Shown here: one piece after another, positions 18,128-28,183 of the stretch
Numbering within the stretch: the stretch's first letter is position 1
Layout of the letters: each line of letters opens with the position of its first letter
Origin: Pirellulales bacterium
GTDB lineage: Bacteria; Planctomycetota; Planctomycetia; Pirellulales; PALSA-1355
Direction of reading: 5' to 3'
Length of the DNA: 64,000 nt
NCBI GenBank assembly: GCA_022844125.1
Contig: JALHMI010000012.1
Span: forward strand, 124,001 to 188,000
Notes under the pieces: generated by a model
Databases searched by the model: none
What the model was told of the DNA's origin: nothing
What the model saw: only the letters and a program-made list of their open reading frames with translations
Position numbers and translations under genes: made by a program

Positions 18128-18337
18128 CTAATCCACGCCGAGCATGACATCCGAGGCTTTGACCACGGCGTAGGCCTGCTTGCCCACGGCCAGGCCAAGT
18201 CGTTCGGCCGAATGTTTCGTGATGATCGAAACGAGCTGTTGCCCGCCGGGAAGCTCGATCGTGACTTCGGCGTTCACGGCCCCGAGTTCGACTTTGACGA
18301 CTTGGCCTTGGAGGACGTTACGCGCGCTGATCTTCAC
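18128..18337 (-). CDS. Mop/TOBE molybdate-binding protein (molbindin)
   Basis: The product is 69 residues if translation starts at GTG 18337, where AGGAG lies 8 nt upstream and the protein begins VKISARNVLQGQVVKVE. This length and N terminus match single-domain molbindins; a longer frame to 18388 is unlikely. The motif ISARN, then GAVNAEVTIEL and KASDVMLGVD, is the TOBE/Mop fold that binds molybdate or tungstate. It probably stores or buffers the oxyanion in the cytoplasm. A molybdopterin-binding oxidoreductase domain occurs elsewhere in the window (46589), but no Mo transporter is adjacent. It converges with the sugar dehydrogenase gene. Confidence 0.85.
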   Translation of the reverse strand: MKISARNVLQGQVVKVELGAVNAEVTIELPGGQQLVSIITKHSAERLGLAVGKQAYAVVKASDVMLGVD

Positions 18338-18504
18338 GGCGATTTCTCCTGATGGGAGTTCACGTTTGCTGAAGCGGCGATTATACACGCCGGCCGCACC
18401 AGATGCGTAGGTCGACCCGTACCCGCTGGCAACCGCTCGGTTCGTGGTATACTGACCACACCCGCAGATTTTCCCACCCCCATCCTCGGCCGAGGCGTAA
18501 TGCC

Positions 18505-20874
18505 ATGGCTCGCAGCCTACCGAGCACGAGCATCGCTTGGATCGTTTTGCTGTCGACGAGCGCGCTGGCCGCGCCGCCCGAGCAGAACAGCGACGAGCTG
18601 TTCGAACTGCACATTCGTCCGGTGCTGGCTGGCATGTGCTTCAAGTGCCACGGCGGAGAGTCGACCGGTGGCGGTTTGCGCGTCGATTCGCGCGAGTCGC
18701 TGGTCAAGGGTGGCGAGCGAGGACCCGCCGTCGTACCCGGCAAACCGCAGGAAAGCCTGCTTGTGCGGGCGCTCAGCCATGCTGACGACAGCGTGCAGAT
18801 GCCGCCGGACGAGCCGCTACCCGCAGAATCTCTCGTTGCGTTCAAGGCTTGGATCGAAGGGGGCGCCGAGTGGCCGGCGAGCGTCGCCGGGGCTCCGTTT
18901 GCCGCCGAGCGGCACTGGGCGTTTCGACCGCTCACGAAGCCTGCGCCGCCAACAGTCGCGGCCGCGCCTGGTCTCTCGCCGATCGATAGGTTCCTGCAAG
19001 CGCGGCTCGAAGCGGAAGGCTTGCAGCCCGTGGAACCTGCGAATCGCGCCGCACTGCTTCGCCGGGCATGGTTCGATCTCGTCGGATTGCCGCCTCCGCC
19101 GGGAGAGCTCGAAAAGTTCCAGACCGATTCCGCGCCCGATGCATCTGCGCGCGCGGTGGAGTCGCTGCTCGCTTCGCCACAGTATGGCGAACGCTGGGGC
19201 AGGCACTGGCTCGATGTTGTCCGCTACGCCGACACAGCCGGTGACAATGCCGATTACCCCGTGCCCGAGGCCCGGCTGTATCGCGACTACGTAATCGATG
19301 CGTTCAACGCGGACAAGCCGTTCGACGAGTTCGTGCAGGAACAGCTGGCGGGCGACGTGCTTGCCGCGCTCCATCCGGCGGGACAGGAGCGCGACAACGA
19401 GCGTGTGATCGCGACCGGCTATCTGGCGCTGTCGCGCCGCTTTGCCACGGCGCCGTATGAACTGTGGCATCTCACCCTGGAAGACGCGATCGATACCACG
19501 GGCCGCGCGTTTCTTGGCCTGACGATGCGCTGCGCTCGCTGCCACGATCACAAGTTCGATCCCGTGACGCAGGAAGACTACTACGCGTTGTACGGCATCT
19601 TCGCGAGCACGCAGTTTCCCTGGGCCGGCGGCGAGGAGTTCCAATCAAAGCAGACGCCGCGACAGCATTTCATTCCCCTCGTGCCTGCCGCGGACGCTGC
19701 CAGCGCGCAGCAAAGGATGCAATCGGAAATCGAGCGCCTGGAGGCGGCGCTCAAGGCGGCCGAGCAGCTCAAAGACGAAACGGCAGTGAAGTCGCTGCTC
19801 AAAGAACTGGCGCCGTGGCAGGCAGCGCTGAAGCTCGATGCGCCGCAGGGCGTGCCGGTGGCCTACGCGGTGCGTGAAGGCGTCGCCGCGGACGTGCCGG
19901 TTCAGTTGCGGGGCGAGCCGGAGAACGCGGGCGCCGTTGTGCCGCGCGGCGTGCCGAAGTTCCTGGCAGGCGAGCACCCACCGACGATTACGGAAGGCTC
20001 CAGCGGCCGCTTGCAGTTGGCCCAATGGCTCACCGATCCGCAGAACCCGCTGACGGCCAGGGTGATAGTCAACCGCGTCTGGCAGTGGCATTTCGGTCGC
20101 GGCCTGGCGGCGACTCCGTCGAACTTTGGGCTGCGTGGCGCGGCGCCCGATCACCCGGAGCTACTCGACTACCTGGCGAGCCGGCTGGTGGAAAGTGGCT
20201 GGTCGCTCAAAGCGTTGCATCGCGAGATCATGACTTCCCGGGCGTACGCGCTAGCCAGTAGCGGCAACCCGGTAAATGCGGCCCGCGATCCTGACAATCG
20301 CTTTTATTGGCGGTTCGATCGCCGCCGTCTGGACGCCGAGTCGATCCGCGACGCGATGCTGGCGGTCAGCGGGCAGTTAGCGGAGGAGCGGGGCGGAGAG
20401 CATCCGTTTCCGCCAGTGAGCAAATGGAAGTGGACGCAGCACTCGCCGTTCAAGGCGAACTACGCTTCGCGGCATCGCAGCGTGTATCTCATGACGCAGC
20501 GAATTCAGCGGCATCCGTACCTGTCGCTGTTCGATGGTCCGGACACGAATATGTCGACCGATGTGCGCACCAGCGCGACGGTCCCCTCGCAGGCGCTGTT
20601 CCTGATGAACAATCCGTTTGTCACCGAGCAGGCCGCCGCGCTCGCCGAGCGTTTGCTGCAAGCGGACGATGATGAGCGCGAACGGGTCAGTCTGGCTGGA
20701 CGGTTATGCTGGTCGCGCGAAATGACGGCGGATGAAGTTGACCGAGCGGTGAGTTTCTTGAGCGCTACCCGGCAAGCGGCAGGGCAGGGGAGTGTTGCTG
20801 AAGCGGATCGCGCGGCGTGGACCAGCTTCGCCCGGGTCGTATTGGCGTCGAACGAGTTCTGTTACGTGGATTGA
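18505..20874 (+). CDS. Planctomycete cytochrome c / DUF1549 / DUF1553 protein
   Basis: The product is about 789 residues from the ATG at 18505 (MARS), with a signal peptide ending ALAAP. The PSCyt1 domain (about residues 30-125) has CFKCHGGESTGGGLRVD, a CxxCH heme site, and RGPAVVPGKPQESLL. DUF1549 (about 155-360) contains RRAWFDLVGLPPPP, YGERWGRHWLD and ARCHDHKFDPV. DUF1553 (about 510-760) contains LADWL-like LAQWLTDPQNPLTARV, NRVWQWHFGRGL and LDAESIRDAML. The trio of domains is near-diagnostic for Planctomycetota and thought to act extracytoplasmically. The following DUF1501 gene starts 6 bp later, the standard partner. Confidence 0.92.
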   Translation: MARSLPSTSIAWIVLLSTSALAAPPEQNSDELFELHIRPVLAGMCFKCHGGESTGGGLRVDSRESLVKGGERGPAVVPGKPQESLLVRALSHADDSVQMPPDEPLPAESLVAFKAWIEGGAEWPASVAGAPFAAERHWAFRPLTKPAPPTVAAAPGLSPIDRFLQARLEAEGLQPVEPANRAALLRRAWFDLVGLPPPPGELEKFQTDSAPDASARAVESLLASPQYGERWGRHWLDVVRYADTAGDNADYPVPEARLYRDYVIDAFNADKPFDEFVQEQLAGDVLAALHPAGQERDNERVIATGYLALSRRFATAPYELWHLTLEDAIDTTGRAFLGLTMRCARCHDHKFDPVTQEDYYALYGIFASTQFPWAGGEEFQSKQTPRQHFIPLVPAADAASAQQRMQSEIERLEAALKAAEQLKDETAVKSLLKELAPWQAALKLDAPQGVPVAYAVREGVAADVPVQLRGEPENAGAVVPRGVPKFLAGEHPPTITEGSSGRLQLAQWLTDPQNPLTARVIVNRVWQWHFGRGLAATPSNFGLRGAAPDHPELLDYLASRLVESGWSLKALHREIMTSRAYALASSGNPVNAARDPDNRFYWRFDRRRLDAESIRDAMLAVSGQLAEERGGEHPFPPVSKWKWTQHSPFKANYASRHRSVYLMTQRIQRHPYLSLFDGPDTNMSTDVRTSATVPSQALFLMNNPFVTEQAAALAERLLQADDDERERVSLAGRLCWSREMTADEVDRAVSFLSATRQAAGQGSVAEADRAAWTSFARVVLASNEFCYVD

Positions 20875-20880
20875 GCACGC

Positions 20881-22269
20881 ATGGCAGGTCACTGGCCCAT
20901 CGATCGGAGGCGCTTTCTAACTGGCTCGGCCACGCTGGCCGCCGGTGCGCTCGGCCTGCGACGGCAGTTGGCGTTCGCAGCACAATTGAACGGCGGCGGA
21001 GTTGTGGCGCCGCAAATGGGACATCATCCGGCGAAAGCGCAGCGGTTGCTGTTTATTTTTCTCACCGGAGGCTTCTCGCACGTCGACACGTTTGATCCCA
21101 AGCCGCGACTGGCCATGGATCAGGGACGGGAGCTGGCCACGCGGCAACTGCGTGCTTCACCGAATGCAAAGCTGATGCCTTCGCCGTTCAAATTCACGTC
21201 GCACGGGCAATCGGGCCTGCCATTCAGCGAGCTGTTCGAGCAGCTCGGTTCCGTGGCCGACGACCTGTGTGTGATCCGCAGCATGCACACCGACATCGTT
21301 GAGCACTTTCAGGCGACGCTCGCGATGCACACCGGTTCCTCGACGGTCCCCATGCCGAGCATTGGCTCCTGGGTCAGCTACGCGTTGGGCACGTTCAATC
21401 CGAACCTGCCGCCGTACGTGGTGCTCTGCGAGCACTTGCCGTATGCCGGCGCCCAGGTGTTCGACAGCAACTTTTTGCCGCCAGTGCATCAAGGTGTGCG
21501 GATCGTGCCGGGCGACGAGCCGATTCCCGACCTCAAATCGCCAATCGCGTCGGGCACGCTTGCCCAGCTCGAACAGCGGATGCTCGACGATGTCAATCGT
21601 GCGCATGCGGAGCTGCGACCGGACGACTTGAACCTGACGGCTCGCTCGGCCAGCTTTGCGACGGCGCGGGGGATGATGCAGGCCGCGCCCGAAGTGTTTG
21701 ATCTGGGCCGCGAAACGCCGGAGACGCTTGCGCTGTACGGAGCCGAGCCGGGCGATAACAAATCATTTGCCGCGCAGTGCCTCGTCGCCAGGCGACTGCT
21801 GGAGCGCGGCGTGCGGACGGTCGAGCTGATCGACACTGGCTCGGGCAACAACTGGGACGCTCACGGCGACATGCAGGATCATCGGCCGAAAGCCGCGCGT
21901 GTGGACCGTGCGCTCGCAGGCCTAATTCATGATCTGAAGCGGCGCGGCCTCTTGGACGACACGTTAGTGGCCATCTGCACTGAGTTTGGCCGGACGCCGA
22001 CCACGTTCAACGGCAAGGGACGCGAGCACTTTATCGATGCGTTCAGTTGCCTGCTGGCCGGGGGTGGCGTGCGAGGCGGGATGGGCTACGGCGAGACCGA
22101 CGAGTATGGCATGCAAGTCGTTCGCGACGGATGCCACGTGCATGATTACCACGCCACGATCCTGCACCTGTTGGGGCTCGATCACACGCGTGTTACCTAT
22201 CGCTACGCCGGCCGCGACTTCCGCCTGACCGACGTCCACGGCCGGGTGCTCGACGCTATCCTTGCGTGA
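20881..22269 (+). CDS. Tat-exported DUF1501 protein
   Basis: The product is about 462 residues with a Tat signal (DRRRFLTGSATLAAGALGL). DUF1501 motifs include FIFLTGGFSHVDTFDPKP, MPSPFKFTSHGQSG, ICTEFGRTPTTF and GREHFIDAFSCLLAGGGV. The family is related to alkaline-phosphatase/sulfatase-fold proteins. It nearly always follows a DUF1549/DUF1553 partner, here 6 bp upstream. The reaction is not established. The GGVRGGMGYGETDEYG segment near the C terminus is also typical. Confidence 0.92.
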   Translation: MAGHWPIDRRRFLTGSATLAAGALGLRRQLAFAAQLNGGGVVAPQMGHHPAKAQRLLFIFLTGGFSHVDTFDPKPRLAMDQGRELATRQLRASPNAKLMPSPFKFTSHGQSGLPFSELFEQLGSVADDLCVIRSMHTDIVEHFQATLAMHTGSSTVPMPSIGSWVSYALGTFNPNLPPYVVLCEHLPYAGAQVFDSNFLPPVHQGVRIVPGDEPIPDLKSPIASGTLAQLEQRMLDDVNRAHAELRPDDLNLTARSASFATARGMMQAAPEVFDLGRETPETLALYGAEPGDNKSFAAQCLVARRLLERGVRTVELIDTGSGNNWDAHGDMQDHRPKAARVDRALAGLIHDLKRRGLLDDTLVAICTEFGRTPTTFNGKGREHFIDAFSCLLAGGGVRGGMGYGETDEYGMQVVRDGCHVHDYHATILHLLGLDHTRVTYRYAGRDFRLTDVHGRVLDAILA

Positions 22270-22286
22270 TTACCGGAGCGTCGCCG

Positions 22287-22706
22287 TCAGCTTGAAACGT
22301 AACGGGCGGCCAGGGCCTTCAGCCCCTCGCGATAAATGCCGCCGAAGAGTTCGCACACCTGCTCGTCACTCACGCCCTGCGGCGTGAAGACACCCGACCA
22401 GTCGACGCGAGCGCCCCGACCACTGGCGCTTGGACTTACTGTCAGAGTGGCGCGGTAGCTTGAAATCGGAAACGGCGATTGCAGGATTGAATAGCTGTAC
22501 GTGCGGGCAGCGTTGTCGTAATGCTCCAGCCGCTCAATGATCGCTTCGCCGCCGGGATTGGCCAGGTGCCGAAGACGTCCTCCATCGGTCAGTTTGCTCT
22601 CGGGTATGTAGGGCAGCCAATCCGGCAAGGATCCATATCCGCCGATCAGCGTCCACACCTCGTCCGGCGACGCCGGCAGTTCAACTGTGGCCGATGCCTG
22701 GGCCAT
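22287..22706 (-). CDS. SRPBCC/polyketide cyclase-like ligand-binding protein
   Basis: The product is about 139 residues from the ATG at 22706, where the protein begins [18 protein letters not shown], the normal SRPBCC opening. A GAGG motif lies about 8 nt upstream. The START-like fold is seen in [42 protein letters not shown] and [11 protein letters not shown]. It resembles the PYR/PYL-like or polyketide_cyc2 group that binds a hydrophobic ligand. It is convergent with the DUF1501 gene and divergent from the catalase gene. The ligand is unknown. Confidence 0.78.
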   Translation of the reverse strand: MAQASATVELPASPDEVWTLIGGYGSLPDWLPYIPESKLTDGGRLRHLANPGGEAIIERLEHYDNAARTYSYSILQSPFPISSYRATLTVSPSASGRGARVDWSGVFTPQGVSDEQVCELFGGIYREGLKALAARYVSS

Positions 22707-22925
22707 TGTTGCCATCCTCGGGTGAGCAAAATGAGTGGTTTCGGATATCTTGCGAGATCGAGTAGGGACGGTCAAGAACCAACCGCGTCCGCGCGCTGTA
22801 TTTCGAACGTTTGCGGAAGTCGCCCCTGGTTTTTGTTGGCAAGATTTGGCCTAATCACAGAGTGCGGGCGCGAACCCCTGTTCGCTTCGCCGCGGTTGAT
22901 TGCAGAAAGTCAGGAGTATCGAACC

Positions 22926-24377
22926 ATGGCTGAGAAGAAAGTCCCGCCGACCACCACGGATGCCGGCATCCCCGTTTCGAGCGACGAGCACTCGCTGACC
23001 ATCGGCCCGAATGGGCCGATCCAACTGCACGACAACTACCTGATCGAGCAGATGGCCAATTTCAATCGCGAGCGAATCGCGGAGCGGCAGCCGCACGCCA
23101 AGGGCGGAGGCGCTTTCGGCTTCTTTCAGGTCACGCACGATGTGAGCAAGTACACCAAGGCGGCGGTGTTTCAGCCCGGCGTGAAGACCGACACGCTGAT
23201 TCGCTTCTCAACCGTTGCCGGCGAGCGCGGGAGCCCCGACACCTGGCGCGATCCACGCGGGTTCGCGCTCAAGTTCTATACCACTGAAGGCAACTACGAC
23301 ATGGTGGGGAACAACACGCCCGTGTTCTTCATCCGCGATCCGATGAAGTTCCAGCACTTCATTCGCTCGCAAAAGCGCCGGGCGGATAACAATCTGCGCG
23401 ACAACGACATGCAGTGGGACTTCTGGACGCTGTCGCCCGAGTCGGCCCACCAGGTCACCTGGCTGATGGGCGACCGCGGCATTCCCAAGAACTGGCGGCA
23501 CATGAACGGCTATAGCAGCCATACCTACATGTGGGTCAATGCCAAGGCCGAGAAGTTCTGGGTCAAGTACCACTTCAAGACCGACCAGGGCATCGACTTC
23601 CTCACCCAGCAGGAAGCCGACGATCTGGCTGGCAAGGATGTCGACTACCACGTGCGCGACCTGTTCGATGCGATCAAGCGCGGCGACCACCCGAGTTGGA
23701 CGCTGCACATGCAGATCATGCCCTTCGCCGAAGCCGAGACCTATCGCTACAACCCGTTTGACCTGACCAAGGTCTGGCCGCACGGCGATTACCCGCTGAT
23801 TCCTGTGGGCAAGCTGACGCTGAACCGCAATCCGACGGACTATCACACCGAGATCGAACAGGCCGCCTTCGAACCGAACAACCTGGTGCCGGGCATCGGC
23901 GCGAGCCCCGACAAAATGCTGCTGGGACGGATGTTCGCTTATGCAGACGCCCATCGCGCGCGGCTCGGGGTGAACTACAAGCAGATTCCGGTGAACTCGC
24001 CGAAGAGTCCCGTGCACAGCTACAGCAAAGACGGCGCGATGCGCGTGCAAAACGTTTCGGACCCGGTTTACGCGCCGAACTCCAAGGGTGGCCCGGCGGC
24101 GGACAGCGAACGTTATCCGGAAGTGGCCACCTGGTCGGCCGACGGCGACATGGTTCGCTCGGCCTACACGCTGCGCAAAGACGACGACGACTTCGGCCAG
24201 CCGCACACGCTGATCAACCAGGTGATGGATCAGGCGTCTCGCGACCGGCTGGTTTCGAACGTGGTCGGTCACCTGAAGAACGGCGTTTCCAAACCGGTGC
24301 TCGAACGGGCATTCCAGTACTGGCGGAACATCGATAAGACGATCGGCGACCGGATTGCCAAGGGTGTGGGTGGATAG
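22926..24377 (+). CDS. katA: Monofunctional heme catalase
   Basis: The product is about 483 residues, the size of small-subunit (clade 3) catalases. The start ATG at 22926 gives [10 protein letters not shown]. Catalytic motifs are [21 protein letters not shown] (distal heme region), [11 protein letters not shown], and the proximal motif [14 protein letters not shown] with the Tyr heme ligand. The distal His lies in [14 protein letters not shown]. It converts hydrogen peroxide to water and oxygen in the cytoplasm. The frame is open to 22521 upstream, but that part has no catalase similarity and overlaps the antisense SRPBCC gene. Confidence 0.95.
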   Translation: MAEKKVPPTTTDAGIPVSSDEHSLTIGPNGPIQLHDNYLIEQMANFNRERIAERQPHAKGGGAFGFFQVTHDVSKYTKAAVFQPGVKTDTLIRFSTVAGERGSPDTWRDPRGFALKFYTTEGNYDMVGNNTPVFFIRDPMKFQHFIRSQKRRADNNLRDNDMQWDFWTLSPESAHQVTWLMGDRGIPKNWRHMNGYSSHTYMWVNAKAEKFWVKYHFKTDQGIDFLTQQEADDLAGKDVDYHVRDLFDAIKRGDHPSWTLHMQIMPFAEAETYRYNPFDLTKVWPHGDYPLIPVGKLTLNRNPTDYHTEIEQAAFEPNNLVPGIGASPDKMLLGRMFAYADAHRARLGVNYKQIPVNSPKSPVHSYSKDGAMRVQNVSDPVYAPNSKGGPAADSERYPEVATWSADGDMVRSAYTLRKDDDDFGQPHTLINQVMDQASRDRLVSNVVGHLKNGVSKPVLERAFQYWRNIDKTIGDRIAKGVGG

Positions 24378-24625
24378 TCGGACATCGTTGAAGCACCACG
24401 GTTTGCTCAACTCTACGTGCCGCCGCCGGCCGTAAGGGGTTTGCGCGCCTGGGCCCAAGTCACCTCTTGAGCGGCGCCTTCGCGGTGCCTGACTGCGGTT
24501 CTTCCGCTTCCGCAGCCCCTGCAAACACCAGGCAGCGTCGCCAGGCGATCCCGGTCGTCGACTTCATCGTAGCTTCTACCTCGCCTCGCAGCCACGCGGC
24601 TGACAAGTAGGTAACGCGTTGCATC

Positions 24626-26164
24626 CTAGGGAACCAGGAATGCCTGCAGGGCGGATACGTCGACTGGTTTCACAAGGTGATGATTGAAGCCGGCCTCGGC
24701 TGTACGGCGTCTGTCATCCTCTTGTCCCCATCCGGTTAACGCGATTAACACGACCTCAGCGCACTCGGGCCGCATGCGCACTCGTTTGGCAACCTCGAAA
24801 CCGTCCATTCCCGGCATTCCAATGTCGAGGAATACAACCTCGGGCTGATGGCTTGCGACGGTGGCCAATGCCGTGGGACCATCGTTCGCCATCTGAACGT
24901 CGGCTCCCAGGTGCCGCAGCAGCGTGGTGAGCGTCGTCGCGGCGTCGAGATTGTCATCAACCACCAGAACGCGCCGCGTCGGACGAGTCGAAGTCAATTG
25001 ATCCGTGGGCCGCAAAAAACCCGCGGCCTGCGCCCCATCAGCGATGGGCAGCCGCACTTGAAACTCGCTCCCTCGTCCTCGACCCTCGCTGTATGCTGCC
25101 ACCGACCCGCCGTGCAGCCCAACCAGGCTGCGCACCAGGGTTAGCCCGATCCCCAGTCCCCCTTGCGAGCGACTGGTTGCCCGGTCAACTTGCATGAACA
25201 TGTCAAATACTCGCGGAAGCATTTCGGTGTCGATGCCGATTCCCGTGTCGCGCACCGAGAGCACAACCTCATTCCCCTCGCACGTTGCCGTGAACCAAAT
25301 TTGCCCGCCTTCGTTCGTATACTTGGCGGCATTGTTCAAAAGATTCGTCAAGACCTGCCCGAGACGCACGAAGTCGCCGACAATCACCACGCGCTCTGGC
25401 GGAAGCGATACCGTCAGTCGCAACCCGGCCGCATCGATCAGCGGGCGGCTGGTTTCGATGGCATTTCGCACGACCGCGGCAAGTTCTACGGGCTCTTTGC
25501 GCAGCTCCACCTTGCCGCGCGTAATGCGCGACATCTCCAGCAGGTCGTCGACTAAACGCACAAGATGATTGACCTGCCGCTCCATCGTGTCGTAGATGGG
25601 CTTGGTCCGGGGATCCTCGGTACTGGTAAGCTGCAGGATGTGCACCGAGCTACGCAAGGGCGCCAGCGGATTGCGCAGCTCGTGCGCAAGCGTCGCCAGG
25701 AACTCATCTTTGCGACGGTCGCCTTCTCGGAGTGCGTCCTCAGCTTGTTGGTGTTTTGCGAGCAGATCGCGGAGCTCGTACTGGTGTCGCCGCAATCTCA
25801 AGGCCGACCGCAGCACACTCAATAACGATCGAACTTTCACTGGCCGCTCAACCAGCGTGGCGTTCATCGACTCGCGCAAATGCTCCTGCTTGCCGTGCTC
25901 CCGCGCCAGAATCACCAGCGGAAAGTCCGACCACGGTGGCTGCTCGGCCAGGGCCGCTTGAATGCAGCCGGCATGTTCGGCGGTCACCGCTTCCTCGGTC
26001 AGGAGCGCCGCCGCCGCCCCCTCCCCGATCTTCCGGCACAAGTCGCACACGTCGCGACACACGGCAAACCCGATTCCGGTCGCCGCCAGCACGCTCTCCA
26101 TTCGTTCGCCGTCGCGCTTGGTCGGCATCAAAAGCAAGACGCGTTGATCCGTGTCGTGTGTCAT
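24626..26164 (-). CDS. Hybrid histidine kinase with N-terminal receiver-like and C-terminal receiver domains
   Basis: The product is about 512 residues, cytoplasmic, with no membrane segment. Residues 1-125 form a divergent receiver-like domain (VLLLMPTKRDGERMESVL) without a clear phospho-acceptor. HisKA lies near 150-215 with the H box FLATLAHELRNPLAP. The ATPase follows with N box LTNLLNNAAKYTNEG, VRDTGIGID, and GGLGIGLTLVRSLVGLHGG. The C-terminal receiver (about 390-512) has VLVVDDNLDAA, VVFLDIGMPGMDGFE and a conserved Lys in HHLVKPVD. The start is 4 bp after the stop of a KaiC-like ATPase gene, so the kinase is probably the output partner of that ATPase. Confidence 0.9.
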   Translation of the reverse strand: MTHDTDQRVLLLMPTKRDGERMESVLAATGIGFAVCRDVCDLCRKIGEGAAAALLTEEAVTAEHAGCIQAALAEQPPWSDFPLVILAREHGKQEHLRESMNATLVERPVKVRSLLSVLRSALRLRRHQYELRDLLAKHQQAEDALREGDRRKDEFLATLAHELRNPLAPLRSSVHILQLTSTEDPRTKPIYDTMERQVNHLVRLVDDLLEMSRITRGKVELRKEPVELAAVVRNAIETSRPLIDAAGLRLTVSLPPERVVIVGDFVRLGQVLTNLLNNAAKYTNEGGQIWFTATCEGNEVVLSVRDTGIGIDTEMLPRVFDMFMQVDRATSRSQGGLGIGLTLVRSLVGLHGGSVAAYSEGRGRGSEFQVRLPIADGAQAAGFLRPTDQLTSTRPTRRVLVVDDNLDAATTLTTLLRHLGADVQMANDGPTALATVASHQPEVVFLDIGMPGMDGFEVAKRVRMRPECAEVVLIALTGWGQEDDRRRTAEAGFNHHLVKPVDVSALQAFLVP

Positions 26165-26168
26165 CGTG

Positions 26169-27671
26169 CTAACTCGGGTTCCCGCCCGCTTGAACTTCGC
26201 CCTGGCTGTCGTACAGCGGTACTCCGGTCATGACCCCGCGAAACTCGCACAAGGGCTCGCCGATAGACACCCCGGCCGAAGTTATTCTCATCTCCCGCAG
26301 CGTGCGCTCGTGGGCGCCGGTGCGCTTCTTGAAAATTCCCAGAGCCTGCCTGATTTCTCCCTCCAATTCGAAATAGCGAAACAGCAACACCGAATCCGCC
26401 AAATAACTCACGTCGACGTCGCCACCCACACCGGCGCCCACAATCATCCCGTGCTGGGCCACCACCATGATCGTCAGCACGCCGTTCTGGTTTAGATAGG
26501 AAAACAACTCGTGCAGGTGCGTCGTCAGGAAGCGCTCCTCGGGCATCGCATTCAAGTATCCGTTCAAGCTGTCGATAACCACGACCCTCGTACCCGCCTC
26601 CACCGCCCGCCGGATCTCGTGGGCAAATTCGCCGGGGCTCATCTCGGCCGGATCAATTTGCTGGGCATGCAACTGGCCGTCATTCATAAACCCTTGCAGG
26701 CCACCCTCCTGCGCCAGACACAGCTTTTCCACGCGTTCGACCAGCGTCGGCAGCACTTCGTCGAACAGGTACACGGCCGCTCGACGTCCCGCTCGCATCG
26801 CAGAGATCACAAACTGCATGGCGATCGTCGATTTGCCCACGCCCGCGGGGCCGATCAACAGCGCGGTTGAACCGGTCGTCAGTCCGCCAGCGAGCATTGC
26901 GTCGAGATTCGCGATGCCACTGGAAACCGTCTCGCGCGCAAAGTGCCCGTGGTGTTCGGCGGCCACGAGCCGCGGATGCACGAACACGCCCCCCTTGGCG
27001 ATCCGATAGTCGTGGTAGCCTTCGCGAAAGTTCGAACCGCGCACCTTCGTCACGTAAGCGCGCCGCCGGGCACTGCCATACTGCGGCAGCGTTCGTTCCA
27101 GCACGATGTTCCCGCCCACCAGGCTCTCCGGCTGGATCTCGCCAAACGGCGACGACCGATCGTCCAGCAGCACGACCGTCGCCTGGCACCTGGCAAAATA
27201 ATCCTTCAGGGCCAGTAACTGCCGGCGATAAATCAGCGGATTGCCCGCCAGCAGCCGCATTTCCGACAGCCCGTCGAACACCACGTGCTTCGGGTGCGCC
27301 TGTTCAACGGCCGCGAAGATCGCCTGCGTCGTCTCACCCAGTTCGACCTCCGAGGGATGAAACACCGAGGCTTCGGGCTCACCGGCCAAGTTTGCCGCGC
27401 TCTTCGTCAGATCGCAGATCTCAAGTCCCTCGAGCGACCAGCCGTGAGATCGAGCCGCGTCCTCCAGGTCCTTCCGCGACTCGGTGAGCGAGATGTACAG
27501 GCACGATTCGCCCGCTGCGAGTCGGGCCAGTACGAACTGCAGGGCCACGGTTGTCTTTCCCGAGCCTGGGTCGCCTTGCACCAGGTAGAACCCCTCGCGC
27601 AAGAAGCCGCCCATCAGCACGTCGTCCAGGCCCGGTACCCCCGTGGGAATGAAAGGCGACTCGCTTAACAT
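26169..27671 (-). CDS. KaiC-like double-domain RecA-fold ATPase
   Basis: The product is about 500 residues from the ATG at 27671 (MLSESPFIPTGVPGLDDVL). It has two RecA/KaiC domains: Walker A GDPGSGKT at residues 33-40, and a second, GPAGVGKS, near residue 290. Catalytic Glu-like residues follow in each half (SLTESRKDLE; YLFDEVLPTL). The C-terminal region KKRTGAHERTLREMRI is the arrangement seen in KaiC, where the autophosphorylation site follows. Without kaiA and kaiB nearby, a clock function is not implied; many KaiC relatives outside cyanobacteria act in signalling. It is followed 4 bp later by a hybrid histidine kinase gene. Confidence 0.88.
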   Translation of the reverse strand: MLSESPFIPTGVPGLDDVLMGGFLREGFYLVQGDPGSGKTTVALQFVLARLAAGESCLYISLTESRKDLEDAARSHGWSLEGLEICDLTKSAANLAGEPEASVFHPSEVELGETTQAIFAAVEQAHPKHVVFDGLSEMRLLAGNPLIYRRQLLALKDYFARCQATVVLLDDRSSPFGEIQPESLVGGNIVLERTLPQYGSARRRAYVTKVRGSNFREGYHDYRIAKGGVFVHPRLVAAEHHGHFARETVSSGIANLDAMLAGGLTTGSTALLIGPAGVGKSTIAMQFVISAMRAGRRAAVYLFDEVLPTLVERVEKLCLAQEGGLQGFMNDGQLHAQQIDPAEMSPGEFAHEIRRAVEAGTRVVVIDSLNGYLNAMPEERFLTTHLHELFSYLNQNGVLTIMVVAQHGMIVGAGVGGDVDVSYLADSVLLFRYFELEGEIRQALGIFKKRTGAHERTLREMRITSAGVSIGEPLCEFRGVMTGVPLYDSQGEVQAGGNPS

Positions 27672-28047
27672 TTCGCCCTGCCTGCCTGCTTGCGAATTCT
27701 GTTTTTCTTCTGTGGCGACGCAGAGCCAGCAGTGCCCCACCGCATCACGTTGCGCACTCGGCCCGCACTTGGAATCGCTACGACAACCGACCGCGACCGA
27801 GCTTTAATTATGCCGAGCTCAACTAACGTCGCAACTTGTTTCGGGATCTTTCTGGTGCGGATTGGGGACTGGGACGGCGAAAAAATCGCCTGCCGAATTC
27901 CGGTCGTGGACGATTGCCGCTCAGCCCGAATGGCATTCTTTCGCAGCCCGGCCGCGGGCGAGGTTCGTCACTGCCAAAACGGCGCTGCTCGGAGCCTTCA
28001 GAACGTCGGACGCGAAGCGGGCAAACAATGCGGTCGGGAGCGTCAAT

Positions 28048-28073
28048 GTAGCAGGCACACGCCCGTGTGCCGT
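28048..28073 (+). repeat. Palindromic intergenic repeat, copy 1
   Basis: The 26-bp sequence contains GGCACACG and CGTGTGCC arms around a CC centre, with GTAGCA before and GT after. Read on the opposite strand, the element at 28159-28183 aligns with it base for base except for a few transitions and one gap, so the two are copies in opposite orientation. Confidence 0.7.
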
Positions 28074-28158
28074 CGCAGCCGCACGCAAGACGCTCGAACG
28101 CAAGCCCGCACGGACCGGAGAACGCGCCCTGGCCGCAAGCCGCTCTCGCGGTTCGGTT

Positions 28159-28183
28159 ACGGCATACGGAGTATGCCTACTAC
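28159..28183 (-). repeat. Palindromic intergenic repeat, copy 2 (inverted)
   Basis: The 25-bp element has GGCATAC and GTATGCC arms around GGA. Its reverse complement begins GTAGTAGGCATAC, matching GTAGCAGGCACAC of copy 1. The compensating C-to-T and G-to-A changes in both arms keep the hairpin intact. Confidence 0.7.
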
